Assembly: GCA_028819545.1 (NCBI GenBank)
Contig: JAPPLG010000031.1
Location: forward strand, 1 to 48,102
Direction: 5' to 3'
Length of the DNA: 48,102 nt
Origin: Bdellovibrionales bacterium
Lineage (GTDB): Bacteria > Bdellovibrionota > Bdellovibrionia > Bdellovibrionales > UBA1609
This document shows positions 6,985 to 15,062 of the stretch, piece after piece (within the stretch, counting starts at the first letter, position 1; each line of letters begins with the position of its first letter). Made by a program: the position numbers and the translations under genes. Below the pieces are notes generated by a model. That model worked only from the letters and a program-made list of their open reading frames with translations. It searched no databases and had not been told where the DNA came from.

Positions 6985-8394
6985 TTACAATGTAGCCATC
7001 TCACGCTCACAACTTCTACTAAACATAAAATCTGCAAGACCTTTTGAACTTCCATGTATTTTTTTATACCAACGTGCAAGAGCACCCCAAGAAGGAAGTT
7101 TTGGATCTTTGCTACGAAACTCCTCATAAGTGTGTTGATTTCTGATATATGCCTCTCCAAAAAACTTTATATTAAAATTGATTATTGCTGAGGGAATGTC
7201 CTCTAAAGTGTAAAGCTTGGGGCGAGGCGGAGGCACAGGGTTTGGAAGTTGTCCTCTAAAAACAAAATCAGCAACACCTATTCCATGTCCATATGTCTCT
7301 TTAAACAAACCTACAAGAGTCATCCAAGATGGAAGCTTTGGATCTTGATCACGAAAGTCCTCATAAGTCATCTTGCTGGTCATTTGCTTCTCTACTGAAG
7401 AATTTTTATTCAAGCTTGCCACTGCCGAGGGGACTTCTTGTAAAATATATAACTTAGACTGGCGTGGGGTTTTCTCAGGGGGTTCCTTTAATGTTCCCCT
7501 TTGAAAAACAAAATCTGCAAGACCTACTTCAGAGTCATGCTTTTCTCGATACCAACTTGCAAGAGCACTCCAAGATGGAAGCTTTGAGTCCTTATCATAA
7601 AACTGCTTATATGTTGATATGTTTGTCATCTGTGCATCCGGGAATTTTTCATTGAAACTCACCACTGCCGAGGGAACCTCTTCCAAAGAGTACAATCTCT
7701 CCCTTTGAAAAACAAAACTTGCAAGACCTGCTCCAGAGCCATGCTCTTCCCGATACCAACGGGCAAGAGTCATCCAAGATGGAAGTTTCGGATCTTTATC
7801 ATAAAAACTTTTATAAGACACCTGACCCCTGATTTGCTCCTCCTCTAAAGATTCTTTATTCAAGCTTGCCACTGCCGACGGAATCTCTTCCAAAGTGTAA
7901 AGTTCCTCCCTCTGAAAAACAAAATCTGCAAGACCTCCTCCAGAGCCATGTTTGTCTCGATACCAACGGGCAAGAGTCATCCAAGATGGAAGTTTCGGAT
8001 CTTTATCATAAAAACTTTTATAAGACACCTGACCCCTGATTTGCTCCTCCTCTAAAGATTCTTTATTCAAGCTTGCCACTGCCGACGGAATCTCTTCCAA
8101 AGTGTAAAATCTCTCCTGCTGAAAAATAAAACGGGCAAGACCTTTTGAGCTTCCATGTTTTTTCTCATACAAACGTGTAAGGGTGCTCCAAGACGGAAGC
8201 TTTGGATCCTTATTATAAAACTGCTTGTATGTTGATATGTTTGTTATCTGCGTATCTGGGAACTGTTCATTGAAGCTCACCACTGCTGAGGGCACTTTCT
8301 GCAACTTATAGTAATCACCACTTTGCCTAGCTAAAGCCTGATTGGAACAAATCAATAAAAATATAAAAAGAATAAAAAAGAGAAACCCTTTCAT
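6985..8394 (-). CDS. Secreted protein with six LPSW-type tandem repeats
   Basis: Function unknown. A clear signal peptide (residues 1-22, hydrophobic 4-16, ALA before R23) is followed by six repeats at about 27-95, 96-164, 165-233, 234-314, 315-393 and 394-469. The shared pattern is Y-x-L-xx-(I/V)PSA(V/I), a variable acidic helix, (T/S)Y-xx-F, D-x-KLPSW, a basic helix usually ending WY, (K/E)xHG or YG, and G-(L/V)A-x-F(V/M/I)F. Linkers after repeats 4 and 5 are Pro-rich. Repeats 2 and 3 are almost identical in DNA, so copy number is still evolving. The C-terminal segment has one Cys (SRSCER), as in the paralogue downstream. A soluble periplasmic or secreted binding protein is the simplest guess; no catalytic motif is visible. 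Confidence 0.82.
   Translation of the reverse strand: MKGFLFFILFIFLLICSNQALARQSGDYYKLQKVPSAVVSFNEQFPDTQITNISTYKQFYNKDPKLPSWSTLTRLYEKKHGSSKGLARFIFQQERFYTLEEIPSAVASLNKESLEEEQIRGQVSYKSFYDKDPKLPSWMTLARWYRDKHGSGGGLADFVFQREELYTLEEIPSAVASLNKESLEEEQIRGQVSYKSFYDKDPKLPSWMTLARWYREEHGSGAGLASFVFQRERLYSLEEVPSAVVSFNEKFPDAQMTNISTYKQFYDKDSKLPSWSALASWYREKHDSEVGLADFVFQRGTLKEPPEKTPRQSKLYILQEVPSAVASLNKNSSVEKQMTSKMTYEDFRDQDPKLPSWMTLVGLFKETYGHGIGVADFVFRGQLPNPVPPPRPKLYTLEDIPSAIINFNIKFFGEAYIRNQHTYEEFRSKDPKLPSWGALARWYKKIHGSSKGLADFMFSRSCEREMATL
7696..8109. repeat. 207-bp tandem duplication inside the LPSW-repeat gene
   Basis: Repeats 3 (7696-7902) and 2 (7903-8109) are adjacent 207-bp units. Over their last ~140 bp (plus-strand order) they appear identical apart from the final base, with differences concentrated in the first ~60 bp. 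The other repeats are far more divergent, so this is a recent duplication or the product of gene conversion. Confidence 0.9.
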
Positions 8395-8535
8395 CTCTAT
8401 GCCCTCTCCCCATCTTTATAGAGAAAAGGTGGCGCACTCTATTTATTTAAGCAAGATAAAACACATAAGTTTCTTATCAGAAGTGTAAAATTTACTCATA
8501 TAAAGAAAAATTTACAAACAATGAATAGAAAACTT

Positions 8536-9597
8536 TTATGAAAGACTCTTCAGAATATTTTGTTCTCTACTGAAGAATCCATTAGGACTTAAATCTTCTG
8601 CAGACCACCCATAATAAACCGGAGACTTCAATTGCATTTGACTCAAGCCTTTCTTTGAATAGACAGGCCACAAACAGGTTGGAGTTTCCCAGCCGTCACT
8701 TTGACAGCTCCATTTAAAATTTGGAAAATACTTTTTTAAAGTCGTGTTTATTTTCTGAAGTGACTCTTCAAAGTCACAAGAAGAATAAGGTATTTTCATC
8801 CAAACTGACATATGATTTTCAACAGCCAAAGATTTTTTTAAACATATCAATCTTTCATGATCCCAGGGAATATCATTCGGATCCGCTAAAACCAAATGCA
8901 CAGGCACAGGGTACCCCTCATCCTCAAAATCAAAGGTCAATCTCTGCCAACACCAATAAGGATGTGCATAGGACTTTGAGAAAAAAATATGATAAAAATC
9001 TTCATTAAAACGCCTCGCCTCCTCCGGATTTAACAAACACACCAGTTCTCTGCTCTTGATTTCTCCAAATTCAGGATGAGAAAAACATTTTAATTTATCA
9101 TCAAAGTTTAAATCATTACCTTTAAAAACAGATATACCGGAATTGAGTGTTTGAGAATTATGTTTTAACAGACCAAAATCTTTAAAGACAAAAGAGACAT
9201 CGCTGTTTTTCATATCATTCAAAGGTTTATCCACACCTGTTGTTAACTGCACTAAAAGCGGCCTTAGCCAATTATCTTTAAAATGATCCAAACTGCCAGA
9301 TAATAAATTTTGATATTCGATACGCTCCTGATAAACGGAGGACAGAAGAGTCTCTTTGAAATGAAAAGATTTCTCCAAAGTTTTTATTGAAAAACCATCA
9401 GGAGACTCCTCCCAATAAGAGGGACGAACAGAATCAATAAAAAATCCAAAAGGACCCTCCAGATCCTCAGAAACATAAGGATTAAAAGCTTTAATAAAAG
9501 CGACCTTCTTTGTTTGGGCCAGTTGATTGGCCAAACTTATTCCCCTTCCATCCACTGATAAAATAACAACATCAAAAGAGTTCAAAGCTTGTCCCAC
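8536..9597 (-). CDS. Unknown protein with a Rossmann-like start, overlapping purM
   Basis: I do not recognise this 353-residue protein as a named family. The start, FDVVILSVDGRGISLANQL, has the shape of a beta-alpha-beta dinucleotide-binding fold, but the GxGxxG glycines are mostly missing, so it may be a degenerate FAD/NAD-binding protein. The rest is rich in Trp, Phe and Tyr (YWCWQRLTFDFEDEGYPVPVHLVLADP; SDGWETPTCLWPVY) without a motif I can assign. No signal peptide or membrane helix is evident. It begins 16 bp inside the end of purM, so the two are translationally linked. Its role is not predictable from that link. Confidence 0.65.
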   Translation of the reverse strand: MGQALNSFDVVILSVDGRGISLANQLAQTKKVAFIKAFNPYVSEDLEGPFGFFIDSVRPSYWEESPDGFSIKTLEKSFHFKETLLSSVYQERIEYQNLLSGSLDHFKDNWLRPLLVQLTTGVDKPLNDMKNSDVSFVFKDFGLLKHNSQTLNSGISVFKGNDLNFDDKLKCFSHPEFGEIKSRELVCLLNPEEARRFNEDFYHIFFSKSYAHPYWCWQRLTFDFEDEGYPVPVHLVLADPNDIPWDHERLICLKKSLAVENHMSVWMKIPYSSCDFEESLQKINTTLKKYFPNFKWSCQSDGWETPTCLWPVYSKKGLSQMQLKSPVYYGWSAEDLSPNGFFSREQNILKSLS

Positions 9598-10589
9598 GTA
9601 TTAAAATCCAGAGCCCAACTGGAAGCTTTTGATGAAATATCTTTGAGCTCCCCTAATTTAAAACCTTCAATCCCCAATGTTTTCAAATCCTGCAATAAAG
9701 CTTGTTCATATTGGGGGTCGCAAAACACCGCCATACCTACCCCGCAATTAAAAGTTTTGAGCATTTCCTCCCAGTTTAAGCCTGTTCTGTTTTTAACTTC
9801 CAGGAAAGGTTCGGGGACAGACCAGGGAATAAGCTCCACTTGAGAACCCTCGGGCGACACCCGAAGTATATTATCCAACCCCCCTCCTGTAATATGAGCC
9901 AAAGCATGAACCCGCCCCTTCATTAATCGGCAGGCCTTCACATAAAGAGATGTAGGTTTTAAAAGTTCTTCAGACCATTTATCCATATCTTTTTCAAAAA
10001 CTTTTCTTAAAAGAGAATAACCATTGCTGTGAAAACCTGAACTTGGCAAAGCAAGCAAGACATCTCCTTTTTTTACATTTGAAGATTTTAAAATATTCGG
10101 ACGGTCCACAACACCCACGACAAAACCGGCACAATCAAAATCCTCTTTTTGATAAACCCCGGGCATCTCGGCTGTTTCCCCGCCCACCAGAGCACATTCA
10201 CTCTCCTGACAGGCCTCCCTGATCCCGGTTAAAAGTTCTTTGAAGTGTTCCGGATTCAATTGGCCGCAGGCATAGTAATCCAAAAAGAATAAGGGCTGAG
10301 CCCCTGTACAAACCAGGTCATTCACACACATGGCAACCAAATCCTGACCCAAACTTTTCAAAGACCGGTGCTTCAAAGCAAGCAACAGCTTTGTCCCCAC
10401 CCCATCTGTACAGCTGACAAGACAGGGTTCTTTCATTTCAGAGTGCATCTTAAAAATAGAGGCATAGCCCCCGATGCCGGAAATAACCTTATCCTGATGA
10501 CAGTCGGATTTTGTCCGCTTCATCCAGTCCACAAGCTCTTCAGCTCGACATATGTCCACACCTGATTTACGATAATCCATAAACTCCAC
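9582..10589 (-). CDS. purM: Phosphoribosylformylglycinamidine cyclo-ligase (AIR synthetase)
   Basis: PurM closes the imidazole ring, converting FGAM to AIR with ATP. AIR is then the substrate of PurK at 4090. The 335 residues show MDYRKSGVDI, SGIGGYASIFKM, CTDGVGTKLLLAL, LGQDLVAMCVNDLVCTGAQPLFFLDYYACG, ALVGGETAEMPGVY, DCAGFVVGVVDR, GLPSSG-like LALPSSGFHSNGYSLLRKVF and the late AHITGGGLDNILR. Length matches the family. The ATG at 10589 begins MEFMDYRKSG; the inner ATG four codons on is also possible. Its start is divergent from the beta-barrel gene at 10636. Confidence 0.96.
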   Translation of the reverse strand: MEFMDYRKSGVDICRAEELVDWMKRTKSDCHQDKVISGIGGYASIFKMHSEMKEPCLVSCTDGVGTKLLLALKHRSLKSLGQDLVAMCVNDLVCTGAQPLFFLDYYACGQLNPEHFKELLTGIREACQESECALVGGETAEMPGVYQKEDFDCAGFVVGVVDRPNILKSSNVKKGDVLLALPSSGFHSNGYSLLRKVFEKDMDKWSEELLKPTSLYVKACRLMKGRVHALAHITGGGLDNILRVSPEGSQVELIPWSVPEPFLEVKNRTGLNWEEMLKTFNCGVGMAVFCDPQYEQALLQDLKTLGIEGFKLGELKDISSKASSWALDFNTWDKL

Positions 10590-10635
10590 ACATTATTACC
10601 ATTTCAAGTTATAATCCAATTACCAGGAGGATGAA

Positions 10636-11385
10636 ATGTATAAAAAGTTTTTTTTACTGGTCATTTGCTGTCCCTCTCTACTTTTTGCAAACCCTGTGCA
10701 GGTCAGCCGGCAGGATGAGAGCACAGAAGAAATAGACGAACTAAACGCTTACGACCCCTTTATAGATTATATTGATTTTCAAGACAGCGAAAATGAAGAG
10801 GAAGACTCAAGCTTCTTTCAAACAGGAAGATTATTATCCGTAGGCGGCTATGTCGGGTACAGACACTTTTTGTTTTTACCTGACCCAGTGACAGGAGAGA
10901 TCAAAAGAAACACCACTGATGCAGTCAATTATGGGGCTTTTCTAAAAAGCTTTGTCAGTTTAAATATTGCCGTACAGTTTTCTTATATCGGAAGCGCAAG
11001 CCTTTTCACAGATGACAAAAACAACCATGTCAGAACCATTTATCATAACTTGGGAGTGGAGTTTCGTTATTACTGGAATAGAACCAAATTAGTCCGCGCT
11101 CTGGCACGCCTCAACCCCTATATTTTTGGGGGGGTTATGTTGAACAGACGCACATCCCAAAAACTGGTTATCAATAGACTTATTCCCGCATCCAGCAATA
11201 GTGGAGGACTAAAGACAGGTTTCGGCTTGGAGTACCATGTCTCCACCCGTTTCCACATAGGTTTGCATGCAGAGTATAATTTTATGTTTATCCAACAAGA
11301 AGAATGCATAACAACCCAAATTCCACATATCTGCCCTCCTGAAAACGTGCTTAATGCCATGTTTGTACTGGGGCGTAATTTTTAA
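10636..11385 (+). CDS. Probable outer-membrane beta-barrel protein
   Basis: A 249-residue exported protein. The signal peptide MYKKFFLLVICCPSLLFA is followed by an acidic stretch (DESTEEIDELNAYDPFIDYIDF...NEEED), then alternating strands such as LLSVGGYVGYRHFLF, NYGAFLKSFVSLNIAVQFSYIG and LKTGFGLEYHVSTRF, with the terminal Phe (VLGRNF) typical of BAM substrates. It resembles OmpA/OmpW-sized barrels, but I cannot name a family. Two cysteines lie in a loop near the end (EECITTQIPHICPP). A perfect AGGAGG at 10625-10630 sets the start. It is the first of three exported barrel-like genes in a row. Confidence 0.75.
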   Translation: MYKKFFLLVICCPSLLFANPVQVSRQDESTEEIDELNAYDPFIDYIDFQDSENEEEDSSFFQTGRLLSVGGYVGYRHFLFLPDPVTGEIKRNTTDAVNYGAFLKSFVSLNIAVQFSYIGSASLFTDDKNNHVRTIYHNLGVEFRYYWNRTKLVRALARLNPYIFGGVMLNRRTSQKLVINRLIPASSNSGGLKTGFGLEYHVSTRFHIGLHAEYNFMFIQQEECITTQIPHICPPENVLNAMFVLGRNF

Positions 11386-11443
11386 TAGCCTTAAGCCTTG
11401 TTTTGAGTTAGCCTTGGGCAATATTTTTTGAAAGGAGTTTTCC

Positions 11444-12343
11444 ATGAAAGTTTTTCTATTATTACTTGTTTCCAGCTTTGTATATGCTCAAGAGCCGCAA
11501 AACAAGGCTGACAATTCCACTCAACAACAAAAAGATCAGACCCATCAGGAGCAACCGCAAGCCACTGAAACTCCGCAACAAGAAGAGCAAAAGACTCCTC
11601 CAGAAAATCAACAGCCTAAAGCTGAGCCTCAAACGCCTGAAGCTCAAAAACCCGAACCTGCTCCAACAGAACAGGCTCCTGTTGAAGAAGCTAAACAAAC
11701 TGCAAAGCCTGCCGTACAGGTGATCAACAAAGCTCAAGTAAAGAAAATACCTGCACAACCCGTAGAAGCTCCTCCGGAAGAACCTATTCCTTATTACAAC
11801 CCACTGCATCCTCAATCACCCTCCGCTTACCAGGAAGGAGATCTTCCAAACGAAGGGGTTTCTGATATGACAAACAGAAAAGATCGTAAACACCGGTTTT
11901 CTATAGGTGGAAAACTTTTTGATTATCACGTACAAGGAAATTTAAAGAAGATTAACATCAATGCCTTAGCAGATTATGGTTATTCTCGAAAATACTTTGA
12001 AGTAGGACCTTATGTTTCAATGGAACTCAATGATTTTGATACTGAGTTATACCGGTTTTCAGAAGAGGTGATGTTCGATATTGGAGCCTTTTTTGAAGTT
12101 AATTTTTCAGCGAACTCAAGACATGCAAAAAATGTACCTTCTATAGGGTTAAAAGCAGGTTATAAGCGAAAAGAAAATGCAAACTACATTGCAGGGCAAC
12201 CCTATGTGTCTATGAAATTTTTCTTCAATCACCAAACAGCTTTTTTTGTCTCCTTAGCTCCCTACTACCAATATAAACTGGAGGGAGAAAGAGGAGAATG
12301 GGGTGTAGAAATACCTACAGGACTTAGGTTTTATTTCTACTAA
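11444..12343 (+). CDS. Exported protein with a Pro/Gln/Glu-rich stalk and a C-terminal beta-barrel-like domain
   Basis: The 299 residues divide into a signal peptide (MKVFLLLLVSSFVYA), a low-complexity region at ~16-115 dominated by Gln, Glu, Pro, Lys and Thr, and from ~145 a beta-rich domain (HRFSIGGKLFDYHV, KYFEVGPYVSMEL, VMFDIGAFFEVNF, SIGLKAGYKRK, QPYVSMKFFF, FFVSLAPYYQYKL) ending in aromatic YFY, consistent with an outer-membrane barrel. The Pro-rich part would be an extended periplasmic spacer, perhaps touching peptidoglycan. An AAGGAG lies before the ATG. It probably belongs with the flanking barrel genes. Function unknown. Confidence 0.72.
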   Translation: MKVFLLLLVSSFVYAQEPQNKADNSTQQQKDQTHQEQPQATETPQQEEQKTPPENQQPKAEPQTPEAQKPEPAPTEQAPVEEAKQTAKPAVQVINKAQVKKIPAQPVEAPPEEPIPYYNPLHPQSPSAYQEGDLPNEGVSDMTNRKDRKHRFSIGGKLFDYHVQGNLKKININALADYGYSRKYFEVGPYVSMELNDFDTELYRFSEEVMFDIGAFFEVNFSANSRHAKNVPSIGLKAGYKRKENANYIAGQPYVSMKFFFNHQTAFFVSLAPYYQYKLEGERGEWGVEIPTGLRFYFY

Positions 12344-12494
12344 ACCAAAGACCTTTATAAGCTGATTACTTTTTGAACAGTGCAAAGCTATTTTTGTTCA
12401 AATACCTGTGATCTGGATATTTGATTTGATTCCTTAATTATTCTTATGGATAATTCCACTAAGTATAAGTAAAAGATCCAACAGGAGATTGAAA

Positions 12495-13058
12495 ATGAAA
12501 TTTATTTACATCTTACTCGCCTTGTTTGTCTTTAGCCTGCAAGCAGAAGAGACTATGCAAAAAAGACTTTACAAAAAAAGACACAATAAAGTTCAAATTA
12601 ATGCAGGGAATTTAGCATTTAACAATAATATGGATATTAGCGGAGACGTATTAGTCAGTTATTCCAGAAATTTTGGTTATTTTGAAATAGGAGCTTTGCT
12701 GGGATTTTCCAATATTGAAATGAACTTAACCGAAATAGATAACATAATGGAAGATTTAGGCCTCACAGTTGGACTTATCTTTGAAGGAAACTTTATAAAA
12801 AACAAAAGAAGAAATAACTGGATTCCTTCCGGAGGCTTAAAATTAGTTTACATGGCCAGGGAATATGATTTTAACCGTGGTGATGATCGAAAAGAAGGAT
12901 TTTATGTTCACCCCTTCCTCAGCTCCAAACACTTTATCAGCAGTCGTACTTCCATCAATCTGGAATTGGAATACCCTTTAAAGGTGTGGGAATGGGAGAC
13001 TGACGAAATCTGGAGAGGCCTCAACTTTACCTTCGCTTACGCGTATTACTTCCACTAA
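12495..13058 (+). CDS. Small exported beta-barrel-like protein
   Basis: I place the start at the ATG at 12495 rather than the TTG at 12489, because AGGAG at 12483-12487 is spaced correctly only for the ATG. The product is 187 residues. A signal peptide (MKFIYILLALFVFSLQA) is followed by beta-rich sequence (VQINAGNLAF, DVLVSYSRNFGYFEIGALLGF, GLTVGLIFEGNF, PSGGLKLVYMA, FYVHPFLSSKHF, LNFTFAYAYYFH) with the spacing of an 8-stranded barrel. The fold resembles the barrel part of the upstream gene. The stop overlaps the stop of der on the other strand. Confidence 0.7.
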   Translation: MKFIYILLALFVFSLQAEETMQKRLYKKRHNKVQINAGNLAFNNNMDISGDVLVSYSRNFGYFEIGALLGFSNIEMNLTEIDNIMEDLGLTVGLIFEGNFIKNKRRNNWIPSGGLKLVYMAREYDFNRGDDRKEGFYVHPFLSSKHFISSRTSINLELEYPLKVWEWETDEIWRGLNFTFAYAYYFH

Positions 13059-14341
13059 GACTTTTTCAAAAAAGTGGTCTGAATAGGGATGCCTTTAAGA
13101 GAGTACTTCTCTTGAATCTTCTTGATGAGAAACTTCTGATACGAGGAGTTTACACCCTTTGGTTCATTGGTAAAAATAATAAAGCTGGGGGGAGTTTTTT
13201 TTGTCTGCGTTAAATAATAAAATTTAACATTTCTAGTTCCATAGACAGGGGCAGGAGCCTGCTGAACCACTTCTATAAAAAATTTATTCAATGCTGAAGT
13301 GGATATACGAACAGAGTTCTTTTTTACACATTCGGAGATAGTCTTCATTAAGATCCCCAGACCTTCACCTGTTTTAGCGCTTATAAAGACACAAGGGATA
13401 TCGGGAAAATATCTTAACTGCTGACGAATTGTTTTTCTCATCTCTATTTTTGTCACTTGAGAGATGTCCCACTTGTTAATCACTAAAATAGTGGTTTTAT
13501 GCTTTTCCATACAATAAGTAAAAAGACGGGCGTCCTGTCTTGAAAACTTTTTCTGACCGTCCATAACCAGTAAAATTAAATCGGACTTTTCAAAATAGCT
13601 TAAACTTTTTGCAGATGAAATTTTTTCCAAATCTTCAAGCCTCTTGCTTTTCCTGCGGATACCTGCTGTATCCAAAATTTCGTATTTTTTCCCATGATAT
13701 TGAAAAACTTCATCAACCACATCTACCGTGGTGTGCATCTCAGAGGAAGTTACCATACGATTTTTCTTTAAAATTAAATTACAAAGAGAGCTTTTTCCCA
13801 CATTACACTGACCCGTCATCAATAGTGAAATCTTTTCGATTTTTTTAAATTTGGAATTTTTAGAATTTTCAATAATCCAGTCAACAATGAGAGCAATGTT
13901 CTCATCCTTCTCAAAAGAAGTTTGAATAAAATCAGAGCCTAAAGTGTAAAACTCGCTCAATTGGCTTTTAAAAGACTGTGGATGATCCACTTTATTAACC
14001 ACTAATAAATGTTTTTTATCTTTAATCCATTTAAAAATTTTTTTATCCTCATCATGGAGACCTAAATGCGCATCCATCACAAAAATAATTAAATCCGCTT
14101 TGTCACAGGCTGATTGGACATGATCTTGAACAGCAGAGAAAATAATTGAAGAAGTGTTCCACATAAGTCCGCCGGAGTCCCAAACTTCAAAAGAATGCCC
14201 CCACCATTCAGCCTCTCCGGTAATAATATCCCGGGTTACCCCAGGTTGATCCAAAACCAAAGATCTTCTCTGCCGAACCAAACGGTTGAATAAAGAGGAT
14301 TTACCCACATTCGGGCGCCCTACAATTAAAACTTTTGTCAT
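13055..14341 (-). CDS. der: Ribosome-associated double GTPase Der (EngA)
   Basis: Der assists 50S ribosome maturation and has two tandem GTPase domains. The first opens TKVLIVGRPNVGKSSLFNRL with G3 DSGG and G4 NKVD. The second has SLLMTGQCNVGKSSLCNLIL, DTAGIRRKS and NKWD. A KH-like C-terminal domain of about 110 residues follows (VRISTSALNKFFIEVV...PSFIIFTNEPKGVNSSYQKFLIKKIQEKY). I start at the ATG at 14341 (428 residues), directly after the rnc stop. A longer reading to 14452 would add 37 basic residues read from inside rnc and is not supported by the family. In the second P-loop QCNVGKS replaces the usual RPNVGKS. Confidence 0.95.
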   Translation of the reverse strand: MTKVLIVGRPNVGKSSLFNRLVRQRRSLVLDQPGVTRDIITGEAEWWGHSFEVWDSGGLMWNTSSIIFSAVQDHVQSACDKADLIIFVMDAHLGLHDEDKKIFKWIKDKKHLLVVNKVDHPQSFKSQLSEFYTLGSDFIQTSFEKDENIALIVDWIIENSKNSKFKKIEKISLLMTGQCNVGKSSLCNLILKKNRMVTSSEMHTTVDVVDEVFQYHGKKYEILDTAGIRRKSKRLEDLEKISSAKSLSYFEKSDLILLVMDGQKKFSRQDARLFTYCMEKHKTTILVINKWDISQVTKIEMRKTIRQQLRYFPDIPCVFISAKTGEGLGILMKTISECVKKNSVRISTSALNKFFIEVVQQAPAPVYGTRNVKFYYLTQTKKTPPSFIIFTNEPKGVNSSYQKFLIKKIQEKYSLKGIPIQTTFLKKS

Positions 14342-14342
14342 T

Positions 14343-15062
14343 TTACTCACCAGGCTCTTCAAATAAATCTTCAAAATCCAGAGTTTTTCTAGCGGCTTCC
14401 TGCTCCGCCTCCTTCTTAGTGGGCCCCCGCCCCTGACCATAGACTTTTCCATTCAAAATAACTTGTACAAAGAAAATTTTTCTATGTGCAGGCCCCTGCT
14501 CCCCCACCAACTGATAGTGAGGCACCTTTTGCAAAACTTTCTGACTCCGACCCTGCAAGATCGTTTTATAATCTTCATCCACCCAATTTTTTAAATCTTT
14601 TTGAAACATTGCAGATATAATTTTTTGAACAACATTATACCCTCCGTCCAAATAAACAGCCCCAACAATAGCCTCAAAAGCTGAGGCCAATAAACGAGGG
14701 TTGGAAGCCCCGCGATTCATTTTCTCAGCTCGCGAAAGTTTAAGCTCTTGGCTAAAACCCAACTCTCTGGCTTTCTTATAAAGCCCTTTAGTGCTGACTA
14801 ATGAAGATCTCATTTTTGAAAGCTGACCCTCATCGGCTTCCTGATGTGTACTCATCAGTAAATCCCCAAGAGCTAAATTCAGAACAGCATCTCCCAAATA
14901 TTCCAATCGTTCGTTATTTTCAATTTTGTTAGATGAGTTTGTATAGCTCTTGTGGCTTAAAGCCTGATCCAGCAATGAAGAGTTTTTAAACTTATAGTTT
15001 AATTTTTTTTCCATTTTTGTAGGTGTGGAAAAAAAATCAAACTTTCTAAACCAAAGACTCAC
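14343..15062 (-). CDS. rnc: Ribonuclease III
   Basis: RNase III cleaves double-stranded RNA in rRNA maturation and mRNA turnover. The nuclease domain (~15-165) contains the signature NERLEYLGDAVLNLALGDLL and a second acidic cluster ASAFEAIVGAVYLDGG. The dsRNA-binding domain follows (~170-235: LQGRSQKVLQKVPHYQLV, FFVQVILNGKVYGQGRG, KKEAEQEAARKTL). The start is GTG at 15062, supported by AAGGAG six bases upstream; it overlaps the end of mtaB by 17 bp. The 239-residue length is slightly above average. Gene order mtaB-rnc-der indicates an RNA-processing operon. Confidence 0.96.
   Translation of the reverse strand: MSLWFRKFDFFSTPTKMEKKLNYKFKNSSLLDQALSHKSYTNSSNKIENNERLEYLGDAVLNLALGDLLMSTHQEADEGQLSKMRSSLVSTKGLYKKARELGFSQELKLSRAEKMNRGASNPRLLASAFEAIVGAVYLDGGYNVVQKIISAMFQKDLKNWVDEDYKTILQGRSQKVLQKVPHYQLVGEQGPAHRKIFFVQVILNGKVYGQGRGPTKKEAEQEAARKTLDFEDLFEEPGE

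Noticed and set aside
5833-8394. CRISPR-like periodic array
   Set aside because: The period is about 207-240 bp, and the repeats are coding with conserved residues and diverged DNA. There are no short identical repeats with unique spacers.
11462-11815. 117-codon frame antisense to the Pro/Gln-rich stalk
   Set aside because: Its Leu/Arg/Ser-rich sequence is what the complement of a Gln/Glu/Pro/Lys-rich coding region gives; not a real gene.
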